This document shows positions 44,691 to 57,190 of a stretch of DNA of 64,000 bases, in pieces. The stretch spans positions 3,224,501 to 3,288,500 of the forward strand of contig CANTUR010000112.1 in NCBI GenBank assembly GCA_947683625.1, read 5' to 3'. Numbering within the stretch: the stretch's first letter is position 1; each line of letters opens with the position of its first letter. This DNA comes from Mallotus nudiflorus (lineage: Eukaryota > Streptophyta > Magnoliopsida > Malpighiales > Euphorbiaceae). Position numbers and translations under genes: made by a program. The notes below the pieces were generated by a model that saw only the letters and a list, made by a program, of their open reading frames with translations, was not told where the DNA came from and did no database searches.

Positions 44691-45551
44691 ATTTTATGAA
44701 TGAATAATAAAAATAAAACAAATAGATTAAATATTTATATTTATTAGACGACAAAAGAAAAAAGAATAGAATTAACAATAAAGGATGACCGATGATCTAA
44801 AAAATAATCGAGGGTGGTAAAAAATAAAAGTATTTAATAAAAAACTTAAAAGAGAAAAGAGAGAAGAAGTGGCTTCTCTATATTAAATAACCTAAATAGT
44901 GATAAATTATATAAAAAATAATTTTTTTCCGTAAAAATTAAATTTATTTTAGAATGTCTTCAAAAGAAATGTGATCATTACAAAATCAACAATCTTTTTT
45001 GCACTTTATCTAAAACACTTTTACAATAAAGAAATTTGAGTTAAGTTTGCTTGCAAGTAAGCTATTGCACCCATTTGAAATAAAAAACATTCCAAGGCAT
45101 AGAAAATTTGTTAGGATTGCTTGCAAGTTTGCTGATTAAATTTATAACAATTTGCAGGGAAGGAAATTAAAGTGGCAATTTAATTTTCGTAGTTATTCCT
45201 AGTTCAGAGGTAGTCCAACATGCACTGCATGATTATTTTTATTTTTTTTAAGACTTATTTCTTCAAAAAATGCATATTGCATAATTAATGCTTCATTGGC
45301 TCACCTACTAGCTAGCTGGTAAAGACATTGATAATTTGAACTTTAATAACATATATTCCTAAAAATTTATATGTTTAGTTATTAAAATTTATAATATTTT
45401 TCTATAATAAATATAAAAAAATTTTATTTTATAATATATATGTTCTATTTTATATAAAACACTCTAATTTTATTATATTTAAAATATTACTTTTCTTTTC
45501 TATTAAAAATTATATCTTTTATTATAATTAAAAAAAATTTCAATTATTTTT

Positions 45552-45557
<6 letters not shown>

Positions 45558-45606
<49 letters not shown>
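45558..45606. repeat. (TA)n microsatellite
   Basis: About 24 TA units. Confidence 0.97.
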
Positions 45607-45608
<2 letters not shown>

Positions 45609-46469
45609 CGGTTCGAGTAAAGTAGGACTAGTTATTTTATTATTTTGAATCCCATTTTGAACTAAAGGGTTTTTTAATGTTTAAATGTTATTTTAACCCT
45701 CTATTTATATAAACACTAAACAAAATTTATGTCACTTAAAATGACCAATTACAGTCACATCATAGTATCAGAAACTAATAAAGATAATAATAAAAAATCC
45801 GCATGCTTTTAATAACAATTACAAATTTAGTTCTTCTTTTTTAGGAAGTTATATTTTACTACTTCTAATTGTTTAATTTACTTTTAAAATTTTTTAATTA
45901 ATAAAGATTATGAATGATTTTTTCAAATAAATTTATCAGAAAAATCAAATAATTATCTTTTAGGTTATAGAAGATAACTTATTATTATTTGATGTTTTAA
46001 TTTTTACTTTTTATAATGAGAAATTTATTTTTGTATACTAATAACTGTGAAATTCGTATAATTAATTTTTTTTATATATTTTTCTTATACTAAAGAGAAA
46101 CATATGATTATATTATACTGGTCATAAAAATTGTTTTATATATTTTATAATATAATTTATCAAATAATTTCTGTTAAATGATTATAAGCTCTCCAATTTT
46201 AGGCCAAGTTCGAATTTTAAAATTATTTTTAAATTTTTCTTATTCTCTTTTCCATTATTGTATGTTTAAGGAGGCTTTTAGAGTTTATGATATCCTAAAA
46301 GCTATATTCTATACACGATATTTCTTTGTCAAATTTTATTTATGTTCATTTTTTTTTTCCATTTTGTTAATTTTAGTATAATATTTTTATAAATAAATAG
46401 TTAAAAATGGATTGTAGGGATTTCAAGTGATATTGTATTATTAATAAGATTTAATATTAGTCCGAATAA

Positions 46470-46640
46470 TAAAAGTACCAATAAGTGGTCTAGTAGCAGC
46501 GCTATTCCCTTTAAGATATATGCAGGTTAACGGTTCGACGTTAGCTCTTTCTTCTCCGATTTACAGAAATAAAAATACTACTAAATCGTGGGTCAATTTA
46601 TATACAAATTTGAGTTTGAAAACTTATTAATGATCTAGTA
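46470..46640 (+). mobile_element. tRNA-derived SINE-like element
   Basis: aagtggtctagtagcagc (46483-46500) resembles a Pol III A box (TRGCNNAGTGG type), and ggttcgacgtt (46532-46542) resembles a B box (GGTTCGANNCC). The spacing of about 40 nt is typical of plant SINE heads. ccctttaag between them and ttagctctttcttctccg after the B box resemble plant SINE bodies. There is no acceptor stem or anticodon arm, so it is not a tRNA gene. Ends and target duplication were not resolved. Confidence 0.4.
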
Positions 46641-47288
46641 CCCTACTCATTACCACTTCAAGTTTGACTCAGATAAAAAATGTATTATATATTTTTTAAA
46701 CATTTATAAATATTATTATTTATAAAATTATTATGACATTTCACCACTCTTAGTAGAAGCAATTTAAAAAAAAAAAAACTTAAAAGATAATTGATTAAAG
46801 AAAATGAAACTTTAAAAAATAGGAATTAGAAATACTCAGCATTTTTTTAATAAATAAAATTTCTTCATAGTTTTAACTAAAATACATAGAAATTAGAAAA
46901 CAATAATTTAAAACATTAAAATATAACTTTTCAAAGTATAAGGATTAAAGTTATAAGTTGCTACTAAAACCAACAAACCTATGTGTTCATCCCCTAGACA
47001 TGGCACAATCTAATTTATTGTTGGTTGTAATACCCTACATACATATATATAATTATTTTAATAAAAAGGGATATATTTTTTCTCGAATAGTACTAATAAT
47101 AGTTAATTTGCATTATATTAAAGTATAAATTTTGTTAACATTATATTTTAGGTTAGATATTAGTTTAAATGTGCATATCAATTCACATGTGTGCATATAT
47201 ATATATATATACATAATATAATATAAAGTATAATTATATACATGTGTATATATATGTATACATTTTCATGTAGTATATGTTTGCATAC

Positions 47289-47388
<100 letters not shown>

Positions 47389-47434
47389 AGTTAGAGGTTA
47401 GAAAACACTAGAAACCGAAAGAAAAATCAACTCC

Positions 47435-47765
47435 TCATCTCCGTCTGCTGCCACCCCCCGCCCTCTCCCGTCACTGCGCCACCTTCTTCTCCTCCGGAGG
47501 GCGCCATTGCCGCTGTGGGTGAAGCTTGCTGGAGTGTTGATGTAGCTGCTTTCCTCTTCCTCGCGAAGCAGCCCCTTCCTCCCCTCGCGCAGCAGCAGCT
47601 CTGCATCTCCTCATTCTGCCCAACTTCAACCTTCTGCCGTGCTTCCTCCTGGTGGTGTCGAGCTGCTCTCCGTCTCCTCCTGAGCTGCTCCATCTCCCCA
47701 TTTTCTTTGGTAGCAGGCAGGTCTTTCCCCTCCCTCTGCTCTGTCCAGCTGCTAGGTGGTGAGTA
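47435..47765 (+). promoter_or_regulatory. GC-rich pyrimidine-biased island of the LTR
   Basis: C/T-rich on the plus strand, with ctgctgccacc- and ctcctcc-type words, following the (TA)n run and a gaaagaaaaatc segment. It has ORFs of 76-116 codons on both strands with Arg/Ala/Glu- or Cys/Ser/Leu-rich products. No domain is recognised, so I treat them as compositional. Confidence 0.45.
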
Positions 47766-49564
47766 GTGCTCGCCCAAATCCTTCCATTTCCTTCTTTGAT
47801 CTTGGTAAACCTAGGTTAATTAGGGTTGTTTAGCATGCATTTGAAGTTGTTTTTAATTTTCTTGAATTTTTGGTAATTAAATTGAATTTCCAAAATTTAT
47901 TTAATGTTTATTTGGTTTATTTAGATATTTATTTAGGTATAATTAGCAATTAGGGTGATGGTTATTAATTATTTTGAGTAAAATAAATTTTATTGAATTT
48001 TTGGTATTTATTTTGATTTATTTTGATTTTTTTTTAGTGAATTTTGAAAATTTTGATACTATTTTAGGAATTTTTGGAAATTAATTATAAAAATAGCAAA
48101 TAATAATAATAATTGGCATTTTGGTGTTATTATGAGTTGATATAAATTTTAGGGTAAGGAAGATAATTTTTTTAGAATATTATACAATTTTTAGGAATTT
48201 TTATACTTTATGTCAAAATTAAATAATTAGGCTAATTTTGAAAATTTTGGTTAAATAGGTTATGAAATTTGATAAATGAGGTTATTAGTGAATAATATGA
48301 ATTTTAGGACTCAAATTATAATTTTTGAGATTTTTATACTATTTTTATAAATATATTTGAGTTATGCCAAAAATTGATTTTTAGTTAAATAATACTTTTG
48401 GGAAAAATATTGTTGGTTGATTAAATTTTTATAATATTGGGAGGAATTATCTTGAGAAAAATAAGTTTTAAATGATTAGATAATTTTAAGGAAAATTTTT
48501 GTATATATAGCACATTATGTAATTCATATATATACTAGGGGTAAAAATGTATTTTTACACTAAATATGATAAATATATATATTTTAATTAGTTTTATTAG
48601 TATTTAAAGGTTTTAGATAAATTTTATAAATTAATTGATATAATTTCCTAAGTAGTGTAAAATTTTAAATGTCCAATTTTCAATATATATATATATATAT
48701 ATATATTCATATAATATATTACAAAGGTTTTCATTTGGATAATAATTATAATTATATTATTAGTAATGTAAAACAAATTTAATTGTTTAATTTTGAATAA
48801 TTGAGATTTTACACAATTTTATTTATTTTAGTATGTGTGTAAATGGAGAAATAAATATTATTAATTTTGATACTTTTTTTGAGTTGTGATCTCGGTCGGG
48901 GCAAATTGAAGTTTTGGGAGCCCGACTCGAGTGTGAATGGTTGTGTATTTTGGAAGTGCATTGTCTATGCAGGTCTGGTTTTACCTTTGGTAGAGAGACG
49001 TCCGTTTTACAGAGGAGACTCTGCCGAAATTTCGATAGATTTTCTCGTAAAACGTGATATCTGTAAAATTCCTCCCGTTAGTTAGGTTGAATTCTGTCTG
49101 TCGAGTCTCGTCCGGTTTTCCTCAAGTCAAACTGGAATTTTATTATTTTGTTGATTTTTGATTCGATTCCTTAGTCATGTTTTAAAAGTCGATTCCTTAG
49201 TCATGTTTTAAAAGTCGATTCATTATTTTTCTTTTAGAGCATATCGGAGCATAAGCTGTGAGACCGAGGCAGATGCGTGGTCGTCAGCCTTCGCATTCAT
49301 CCTGTAAGTCAATAGAACGATCTGTGCGTGTGTTTATTTAAAGAATGCATGCGCTCGTATTTCTATTATATTGATTATACGATTTATTTGATTTAATGCT
49401 ATTATTTATGATTTAAATGCATTTTATTTATGCAAAATCGATTTGAGAAATTTTGATAGAACGGGCTACCTGGTGAGCTTCATTAGGACTATGTGCACAT
49501 GGTAGAGATTGAGAGATGAATTCGTAATATATATGATTGGTGAATGTTAAACTGGGATGGGTGC

Positions 49565-49740
49565 CTCGGTAGAAGCCTTTACTCTCGGGGACCGCCAGTG
49601 GTTGTAAGGTTGATAATGGACTGGGATGGGTGCCTCGGTCGATGCCTTTGCTCTCGGGGACTGCCAGTGTCATATATTGGGATTAAGTGAATGACTACGA
49701 CTTCGTGCCTCGGTTGATGCCTTTGCTCTCGGGGACCGGT
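49565..49740 (+). repeat. Three-copy CTCGG...TCTCGGGGACC box
   Basis: The unit tgcctcggt-gatgcctttgctctcgggga occurs at about 49561-49590, 49630-49659 and 49706-49735. Related two-copy boxes occur in the other LTRs of this group. Confidence 0.85.
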
Positions 49741-50362
49741 AATCTAGTTGGAATAAGTGGGCCCAGTTGGCCATGTAGATTTTTGGGTTTAGGGTTCTAC
49801 CGAGATTTTTCAAAAGCTATAAATATATACTATAAATTATTTTTACTATAAACATATAGTTTTCAAAAAGGTTTTTAAACCGTACAGCTCTTTTTATTGA
49901 CTTACTCAGTAAGGTCTGATTCCCCTCAATTTATTTTTTTCAGGAGCTTGGGAGTTCGACCTCATACTACCTCTACGCCGGGTTTCTTCTTCACCGGCCA
50001 TTTTATGTAGGTCATTGTAAGTTGTACTGTGTATTAATCTAGGATGCTGCAGTAGTATATGTATTAAAGATTTGTATGGTTTAAACATAATTATGTAACC
50101 TATTTGTGTAAACCACGCTTATGTATAAGATTAAATTTGATTTATAATATGAGATGTTGAAACACATTATTATTTAAGCGGTTGAATTTGTGTATTCTGA
50201 GAAAAAAAAATTCAGTTTGATAATGTGTTATGTTTTCAAGTAAAGTTTAATATATGAATGGTTTTACTTTCTTTTTCCTTTAGGCTTACTACGGGTTTCG
50301 GGAGCCTTATACTTACCCATTCCCTAATGCCGGTCACGTGCCCTCGGATTCGGGTCGTGACA

Positions 50363-51783
50363 TGGGTAATGATAGAAGCTTTTACCACATTACAGTGCAC
50401 ATGTGTATTTATATAAATAATATTAAAAACTATTAAATTCATTTTCAATACATAACATGATTTTGATTTTGATTTTAATTTTAATTGTTTTAATTTTACG
50501 ATTTTCAAGTGGTACAATTTTCTTCATTTTTTTCTTATTATTTTTTCTATCTCTTCGTTTTATTCTTTTCTCTATTCTCTTCATCTTTTCTCTTAAATTT
50601 AAAAATTAACCTCTATAACCATAAATTAATCAAAATCTTTTGGATATCTGAGCAAACTCATAAACTTTCTAATTAAATTTTCTTTTTACAGCTTATAAAT
50701 TTTCACTTGTCTATCTTATTTTTTATTTTCATTTTTTGTGTTTTGAAAACTACTGTTTTACCATTCAATTGTAATGGATATATAGGTGTTAATTTTCATT
50801 AGTTTTGGTTGTTAATATTTGGCTTATCTCGAGTTCTCTTTTTTTTCTTCTTATTCTAATTCTATTTCGATTGGATTTTTATTCTAATTATGTTACAATT
50901 GGATTGGCTAGAAAAAATTTAAAGCGTTATTTGTTATTTTATTTGGTTGGTACAACAAATGTTTTGATTGTTTTCTTATTATATTTTGTGGTTGTTTCGG
51001 TTGTTTTGATTGTTTACAATTGTTTTGATTGTTTATAGTATATGAGAATAAACACTATATTTTTAAATAACTATTGTCAAATATGTTTTAGAAAAAAAAT
51101 TCAACTGTAATTTAAAAATTTTCTCCTTGTTTTGTTTTTTTGGTTATTATTTTTTTTAAAAAAAACAATCCTTTCAAAATAAGAAGATAGACTCTTTTGG
51201 AATTGAATGGTGCCCCAATAATGTTTGCCTGTGGAATAGGGATGAGTATTATAAACAAGAATATAACCAAATCCCAGAGAAGGGCCCGTTATAGAGAACA
51301 GACCAGCGACCAGGTGGGTCAACAGGCTGGAAGGAAAAAGGCCTTGTGATTTTCCCAGCAAATTGGCAATGCAACTTGAGATCACCTGCCAACCCATGAA
51401 TTGATGATAGCCATTAGTGGGTGGGTGTGTGACACTTCCTGCTGCACATTTGTTTCTCCAGTCTAATTCTCAGACATCTTAAGCTATTTTGAAAATGATA
51501 TAGCATGCATGCCATTCTCCAATTATATTCAACCTCAAATTTATTGATATTTATTGTATTTTTCTGATATTAGGTAAAGGTTGCAATAGTTGTACCTTTG
51601 CCGACCCAATTTATAAGTGTTGCCTTTTCATATCTCAGAATTTTCAGATGTTCAGTCGAAAATTTTAAGAAAAGTCCATCATTCACAATCAATAATAAAA
51701 AAATTTCTCAAAAAGTTAAGAAGTAGTAATATTTTTTAGGGATAATTGCTATTTGCCTTCTATATTTTGACTTATACTATTTC
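50363..51783. other. Intergenic DNA, partly possibly low-copy
   Basis: AT-rich and pyrimidine-rich at 50520-50720. Positions 51190-51480 have more balanced composition and are not seen elsewhere in the window. No convincing gene: the 98-codon minus ORF at 51101-51397 lacks any recognisable motif. Confidence 0.4.
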
Positions 51784-53060
51784 TGTCATGACTCAAAATA
51801 GGGGTCATGACCGGCGCTAGGGAACGGAAATTCTTTTGAATCCGGAACCCGTAGCAAGCCTTAAAATAAAATAAAACATATAATAATAATAATAACATAA
51901 TTTGCAACGGCAATAAAATCATAAATAATGAATTAATAACCCACACCGGGATTTAAATCAATAACTCATCTCATATATATAAGTAAACTTTTAATACAAA
52001 TCCAGTTCAAATATTTTAAGTACATAACTCATACTAATATAATACAATATCCTTTTTCAATTTTTACAACTACTGCAGTATCTAGATTAATAAAAATAAA
52101 ACTCAAGTAAGCAGTTTACATGATGAAGCCGGGGTGGAAGAAATCCGACGTAAGAGTCTGCTACTGAGGTCTGAAGATGATGACTCTCCTGAAAAATAAT
52201 CAACGGAGGGGAGTCAAACCTCATTGAGTGAATTACTATAATATATATACATGCATACTAAATGACAATGCACACAATCAAAAGTATATATAATACGTAA
52301 GTATACAAGCAAATACATACACATGCAATAAAATCATTTTATATATTTTTATTGAAAATCACAGTTTATGAAGGATCAAATAGAATCCTAGAATATCACA
52401 ACCTCAAAACCGTGTTAAACAACACTCTAGCCATATAGGCTCACTTATTCCAAATATATTCACTTGATCCATTTGGATAGTAGACTGGCCCTGAGACACT
52501 AAGTCAACCGAGCTCCAGCAGTCTGACTGTCAGTGTGATTGGCCCCGAGACACTTGGTCAACCGAGCTCCAGTAATCACACTCCCAAATCACATCTCACA
52601 CATCAAATAATCAAATCCAATCAATATCGTCAAACAGGTTAGTAATATAGCCTAAATACTATTGGTGTACCAGTACGTACTCGGTCCTGGTGCTACCCAT
52701 TAGGTAGCACGTTCTATTGATATCCTTCATTAAAATATAAAACATACATTCATAAAAATAAATGATGCATGAATTTGAAATAAACAGCAACATAAACCAT
52801 ATATATACTAGAAATATATCAAAAGTAAACCAGGTATATTTCGAGTATATGTTCGTCAAATAAGTCAAATTAAATTACAAAATAAACTAGAAATATATTT
52901 AAAAACATTTTAAACATAATTCATTAATAAAACATGCATATAGTTTAAAATATACCAAAAATAAACCAAAGATAAACTAAAAATAAACTTAAGTACTAAT
53001 TAAATCATTATGCATATTTAATCAAAATAACACATATATTCTAAAATCATGCACCCTAAA

Positions 53061-53092
<32 letters not shown>

Positions 53093-55044
53093 GCAACTCA
53101 CTATTATTGCGCTCCTCGAGATGGGTCTGACGGGTCTTGTCCACTAGGCCTCGGTCTTGGTGCAACTAGACAAACAAATAACGACAGGAATCAGAATAAA
53201 TCTAACAGAAGCACTAAAGACTCGATTTAGATTACTAGACACGAAATTAAATCAGAATTCGACCGGACATCACGTTTTACTAGAATTCTACCGAAAATCC
53301 GGCAGAACCTCCCCTGTAAAACGGACATCTCTCTACTCAAAGCGTAGAGCCAGCCCTGCAAAGAAATACAATTCGAAAATAAACACCAAATACAACCACA
53401 ATCTCTCGGTCGAACTCCAACTACAAATCACCGACCGAGGTTCGCAATTCACAAAATATTTACAACATACCAAAAATACCCTTATATAATAAAAATGCAT
53501 TTTATAAGTAGAAATTACGTAATTAGCTCTAAAACACAGTAAAAACCGATGAAAACTCATTTTATTAGAAAAATCGTATATTATACATATAATTTGAAAA
53601 TAATTTACCAAAAATAGTTTTAATTAGTTAAAAGTACTAAATAATTTTTGGAAATCATTTTCATACCCTAAATAACTATTAAAACCAATTTAGTTACATT
53701 TTTAGCCAATTTAGTGTAAAATTACCAAAATACCACTATATATATAAATATACTAAAATAAATCCAAAAATTCACCAAAAATAATGTAATTACTAAAAAT
53801 TAATTCTCTCAACATATATTTCAATAATATCAATAAATATACTCAATTAACCAATTTCTTTCAATTAAACACATAATTAACCCTATTTTATCAAAATTAC
53901 ATAAACTAAATAAATTCCAAATAAATACATAAAAATTACAAATAAATTCCTATAATTCACTTCAACCCCTATAATTATCATAAAACACAATTTCATAATT
54001 TAATTAATTAATTTTCGAAAATTAGAAAATAATAATAAAATAATAAAAAATACCCAAAAATCAAAATAAATTTCAAAAATTCCACAAAAATTCCCACATG
54101 AAGATTAAGCTACTAGGATCAAAGTTTGTGAAGGAATTTTTCATGAATCAATCAAATTAAAGCTAAAAAAATTGAAAACTCAAGTTGACCGAAATGAAGA
54201 TCAAGCTCAAACCTTAACAACCACTCATTTTCTAGCCAAAAGAAGCTTAGAATAGGAACCACCAGAGCTCAGGGAGTCGATGGAGACCGGCGGTTGACGA
54301 AATGGTGGCCGGAATCACGTCAATCGACGGTGAGGAAGAGTTTCGGCTTTCCGGCCAAAACGAGCTCCTCCGATACTGGAAACGGCTGCTGCAGGTGGCG
54401 AGGATGGCTGAGGACGAAGGTGGCATGCCGGGAGGCACACTGACGGGAAGAAAATGGCGTGACAGACAGTCGGTTGGCAAGGAGGGCGACCGGAGATGGT
54501 GAGAGGAGTCGGGGGCAAAATGGTAATTTGGCAAAATTTTTTATTTTTAACAATATATTATGCATATATGCATATATATATACTCACACTATATATTATA
54601 ATAATATAAACTTTCACACACATTAAATATACTCCACACACACATAATTTAATATATTTAATAATTTATACACTTAAAAATAATTAAATAATATTAAAAC
54701 TCAATAATAAATAATAAAAATTAGGGTAATTAATTAAACCCTAGTTTAATTTAAATAAATACACATATATACACTTTATTTTAGCACTTTAAAAATATAT
54801 ATGTGTTCATGCAAATGCGTGAATTTGTTTAAAATAATTAATATTAAATTATTTACGTGTCAATTTCCCCGAAAATGCAAGTCCCGGAAAAATTTTACGT
54901 AAATTACTTAAAATAACATTAAAATAATTAAAATAAGCTTTAAATAAATATCAAACTTATAAAAATATCATAATTATATACAAAATTATTAACACTGCAT
55001 ATCCCGATGCAGTTTAAAATATTTTAAAAACTCGGGATATTACA
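51784..55044 (-). repeat. Element D 3' LTR
   Basis: Collinear with 60021-63254. Over the first 280 bp I counted about 17 differences, mostly transitions. It contains the GC island 54247-54534, the CTCGG box pair at 52480-52590 and the hairpin 53273-53323. A short (TA)n run at 53072-53090 is expanded relative to the other LTR. Confidence 0.95.
54247..54534 (-). promoter_or_regulatory. GC-rich island of the element D 3' LTR
   Basis: About 0.51-0.80 kb from the sense LTR start and C/T-rich on the sense strand. The matching island in the 5' LTR is at 62465-62740. Overlapping ORFs on both strands are not conserved in frame between the two LTRs, which argues against a protein. Confidence 0.5.
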
Positions 55045-55062
55045 GTCTTCCCCCCTTACAAG
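55045..55062 (-). other. Polypurine tract of element D
   Basis: The minus strand reads gtaaggggggaagac immediately before the TGTAATATCCCG start of the 3' LTR. It is the expected plus-strand primer. Confidence 0.85.
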
Positions 55063-55100
55063 AATTCATCCCCGAATTCCAGAAAAGAATGATTACAAGA

Positions 55101-55299
55101 TCAAAAAGGGAAAAGATACGGGTAAGAAGCTCGCATCTCAGCTTCAGTCTCCCACGTATGCTCCTCAACTCTATTGCTACGCCACAGAACTTTGACCATC
55201 GGAATCTACTTCGACCGCAACTGTCGAACTTGATAGTCAACGATCGCGATAGGTTCTTCCATTAACGTCAAATCTTCACTCACTTTCACACTGTTGGGC
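55101..55299 (-). pseudogene. Element D chromodomain-like C-terminus
   Basis: After VHPVFHISMLKKY the chain reads IAIVDYQVRQLRSK, a stop, then IPMVKVLWRSNRVEEHTWETEAEMRASYP and a final TGA at 55101-55103. The V.VLWR....EE.TWE.E..M...YP pattern is the divergent chromodomain of chromovirus integrases, thought to steer insertion to chromatin. Its aromatic residues are partly kept (W of LWR, W of TWE). Confidence 0.8.
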
Positions 55300-56560
55300 T
55301 GCAACATATGTGAAGGGTCTGAGATATACTTCTTCAGCATCGAGATATGGAATACCGGATGCACTTGTGACATACTCGGGGGCAAAGCCAACAGATATGC
55401 AACAGTGCCAACTCTCTCCAGAATCTCAAACGGTCCAATATATCTTGGTGCCAATTTATCTTTCCTGTCAAATCTCATCACACCCTTCATCGGACATACC
55501 TTCAGAAAAATAAAATCTCCAACCTGAAACTCCACATCTCTGCGCCTAGGATCCGTATAACTCTTCTGCCTGCTAACTACGGTCTCTAATCTATGCTTAA
55601 TCACAATGACTTTCTCTACAACATCCTGAACCATCTCAGGTCTAGTCAAAGCTCTCTCACCAATCTCATCCCAACTCAGAGGGGATCTACGCTTTCTTCC
55701 ATACAACACCTCATACGGTGCCATACAAATACTGCTATGGTAGCTGTTATTATATGCAAACTCAACAAGAGGCAAATGATCATCCTAGCTACCTCCTAAA
55801 TCCATAACACACATCCTCAATATATCTTCTAGTGTCTGGATCGTCCACTCAGACTGACCATCTGTCTGAGGATGAAAAGCAGTACTAAAATCCAACCTAG
55901 TACCCATCGCTTCCTGCAACTTCTACCAAAATCAAGAGGTAAAAATTGAACCTCTGTCTAACATAATGGACACAGGTATTCCATGAAGGCACACAATATG
56001 CTTCACATATAGCTTTGCCAGTCTAGCTACAGAATAGGTGGCTTTCACAGGTAAGAAATGTGCAGACTTCGTCAACCTATCTACAATCACCCAAATGGAA
56101 TCGTATCCATCCTTAGAACGAGGTAAACCAACCACAAAATCCATAGCTATCCTTTCCCACTTCCACTCGGGAATAGGAAGAGGCTGAAGCTTCCCAGAAG
56201 GCTTATAATGTTCAGATTTCACTTGCTGACACGTTAGACACTTAGCAACATAATCAATGACATCCTTCTTTAGTCCGTCCTACCAGTATCAATCTCTGAT
56301 ACTATGGTACATCTTAGTGATATCCGGATGTATGCTATAAGCTGTAGAATGTGGTTCCTCTAGGATCTCTTCTCTCAAATCATCCACATCATGAACACAC
56401 AATCTACCACTGATCCACAACACACCGTTATCATCGAGTGTGAAATTAGTGAACTTCCCTGCTCGAATATTCTCTGCAAGCATTTTTAGAATAGGATCTC
56501 GGCTCTGAGCTGCTTTAATCTTATCCCTCAGTACAGATCGCACCTTAAATTGAGCTAGCA
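55300..56560 (-). pseudogene. Element D integrase
   Basis: The zinc-binding domain has SIHPDITKMYHSIRD, then stops, then VIDYVAKCLTCQQVKSEH (HH..CXXC). The core has WERIAMDFVVGLPRSKDGYDSIWVIVDRLTKSAHF (first Asp), IPVSIMLDRGSIFTS (second Asp kept), and FHPQTDGQSEWTIQTLEDILR (Glu kept). WDD.LPLVEFAYNNSYHSSICMAPYEVLYGRK and KSYTDPRRRDVEFQVGDFIFLKVCPMKG follow, then PRYIGPFEILERVGTVAYLLALP. Five point stops; otherwise one frame. Confidence 0.92.
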
Positions 56561-56699
56561 GTCCACTTGACCTATTGATCTTCATCATCAGACCTTGATC
56601 CACCAACAAATGCAACTCTTGGATCAATGGTCTCCTCTCAACACTGATGTGAGCAAAACTGCCTGAGGACTTTCTACTCAAGGCATATGCTACCACATT

Positions 56700-57190
56700 A
56701 GCCTTGCCCGGATGATATAAAATCTCACAGTCATAATCCTTTAACAATTCCAACCATCTCCTCTGCCTTAGATTCAGATCTCTCTACTGGAAAATGTACT
56801 TAAGGCTCTTGTGATCAGTAAAAATCTCACAAGTCACCCCGTACAGATAGTGTCTCCAGATCTTGAGAGCAAAGATCACTGTAGCCATTTCAAGGTCATG
56901 TGTAGGATAGTTCTGCTCATGCTTCTTCAACTGCCTTGAAGCATAGGCTATCACCCTACCATTCTGCATCAACATACAAATAAGGCCAACTCTAGAGGCA
57001 TCATAATAAACTGTGAACTTATCCACACTATTAGGCAAAACTAACATTGGGGCTGTGGTCAATTTCTGCTTCAACAACTGAAAACTATTCTCACAAGCTT
57101 CAGACCACTCAAATCTTACATTCTTCTGAGTCAAGCGAGTCATAGGGGCTGCAATTCTGGAAAAATCCAGAAAACTCCGAATCTCTGTAA
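56700..57190 (-). pseudogene. Element D RNase H
   Basis: FEWSEACENSFQLLKQKLTTAPML, then FTVYYDASRVGLICMLMQNGRVIAYASRQLK, then NYPTHDLEMATVIFALKIWRHYLYG, then FTDHKSLKYIF. This is the RT_RNaseH_2 pattern (W...C...F..LK..L..AP.L, YDAS..GLG..L, DLE...VV.ALK.WRHYL, DH.SL.Y). The catalytic D of YDAS and E of DLE are present. A stop after IFQ (56781-56783) precedes the conserved R(D)LN.RQRRWLELLKDYDC.I.YHPGKAN tail. Confidence 0.9.

Larger units (their letters stand above)
41946..47025. other. AT-rich intergenic DNA with degenerate repeats
   Basis: No coding motif recognised on either strand. It contains a two-copy degenerate repeat (43670-44010 and 44345-44690), a (TA)n run at 45558-45606 and a SINE-like segment at 46470-46640. 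ORFs at 43902-44099 and 46178-46381 are AT-driven and hydrophobic, with no family resemblance. Confidence 0.5.

Noticed and set aside
46178..46381. 67-codon hydrophobic ORF
   Set aside because: TTT/ATT-rich codons in AT-rich DNA give a hydrophobic peptide by chance; no start context or homologue is apparent.
46483..46545. tRNA gene
   Set aside because: A- and B-box-like words are present but no acceptor stem or anticodon arm can be drawn; a SINE head fits better.
47427..47777. 116-codon minus ORF and 83-codon plus ORF, the longest in the solo LTR
   Set aside because: Low-complexity Arg/Ala/Glu or Ser/Leu/Cys content, inside an LTR, not conserved in frame in the related LTRs.
51101..51397. 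98-codon minus ORF as a host gene
   Set aside because: No motif or homology recognised and the C-terminal part is Lys/Asn-rich AT-driven sequence. Possibly low-copy DNA, but not supportable as a gene.
53157..53489. 110-codon plus ORF in the element D 3' LTR
   Set aside because: Lies wholly in the LTR, antisense to the element, and is not kept open in the other LTR copy.
55294..55799. Plus-strand ORFs over the element D integrase
   Set aside because: Shadows of the long minus-strand integrase frame.
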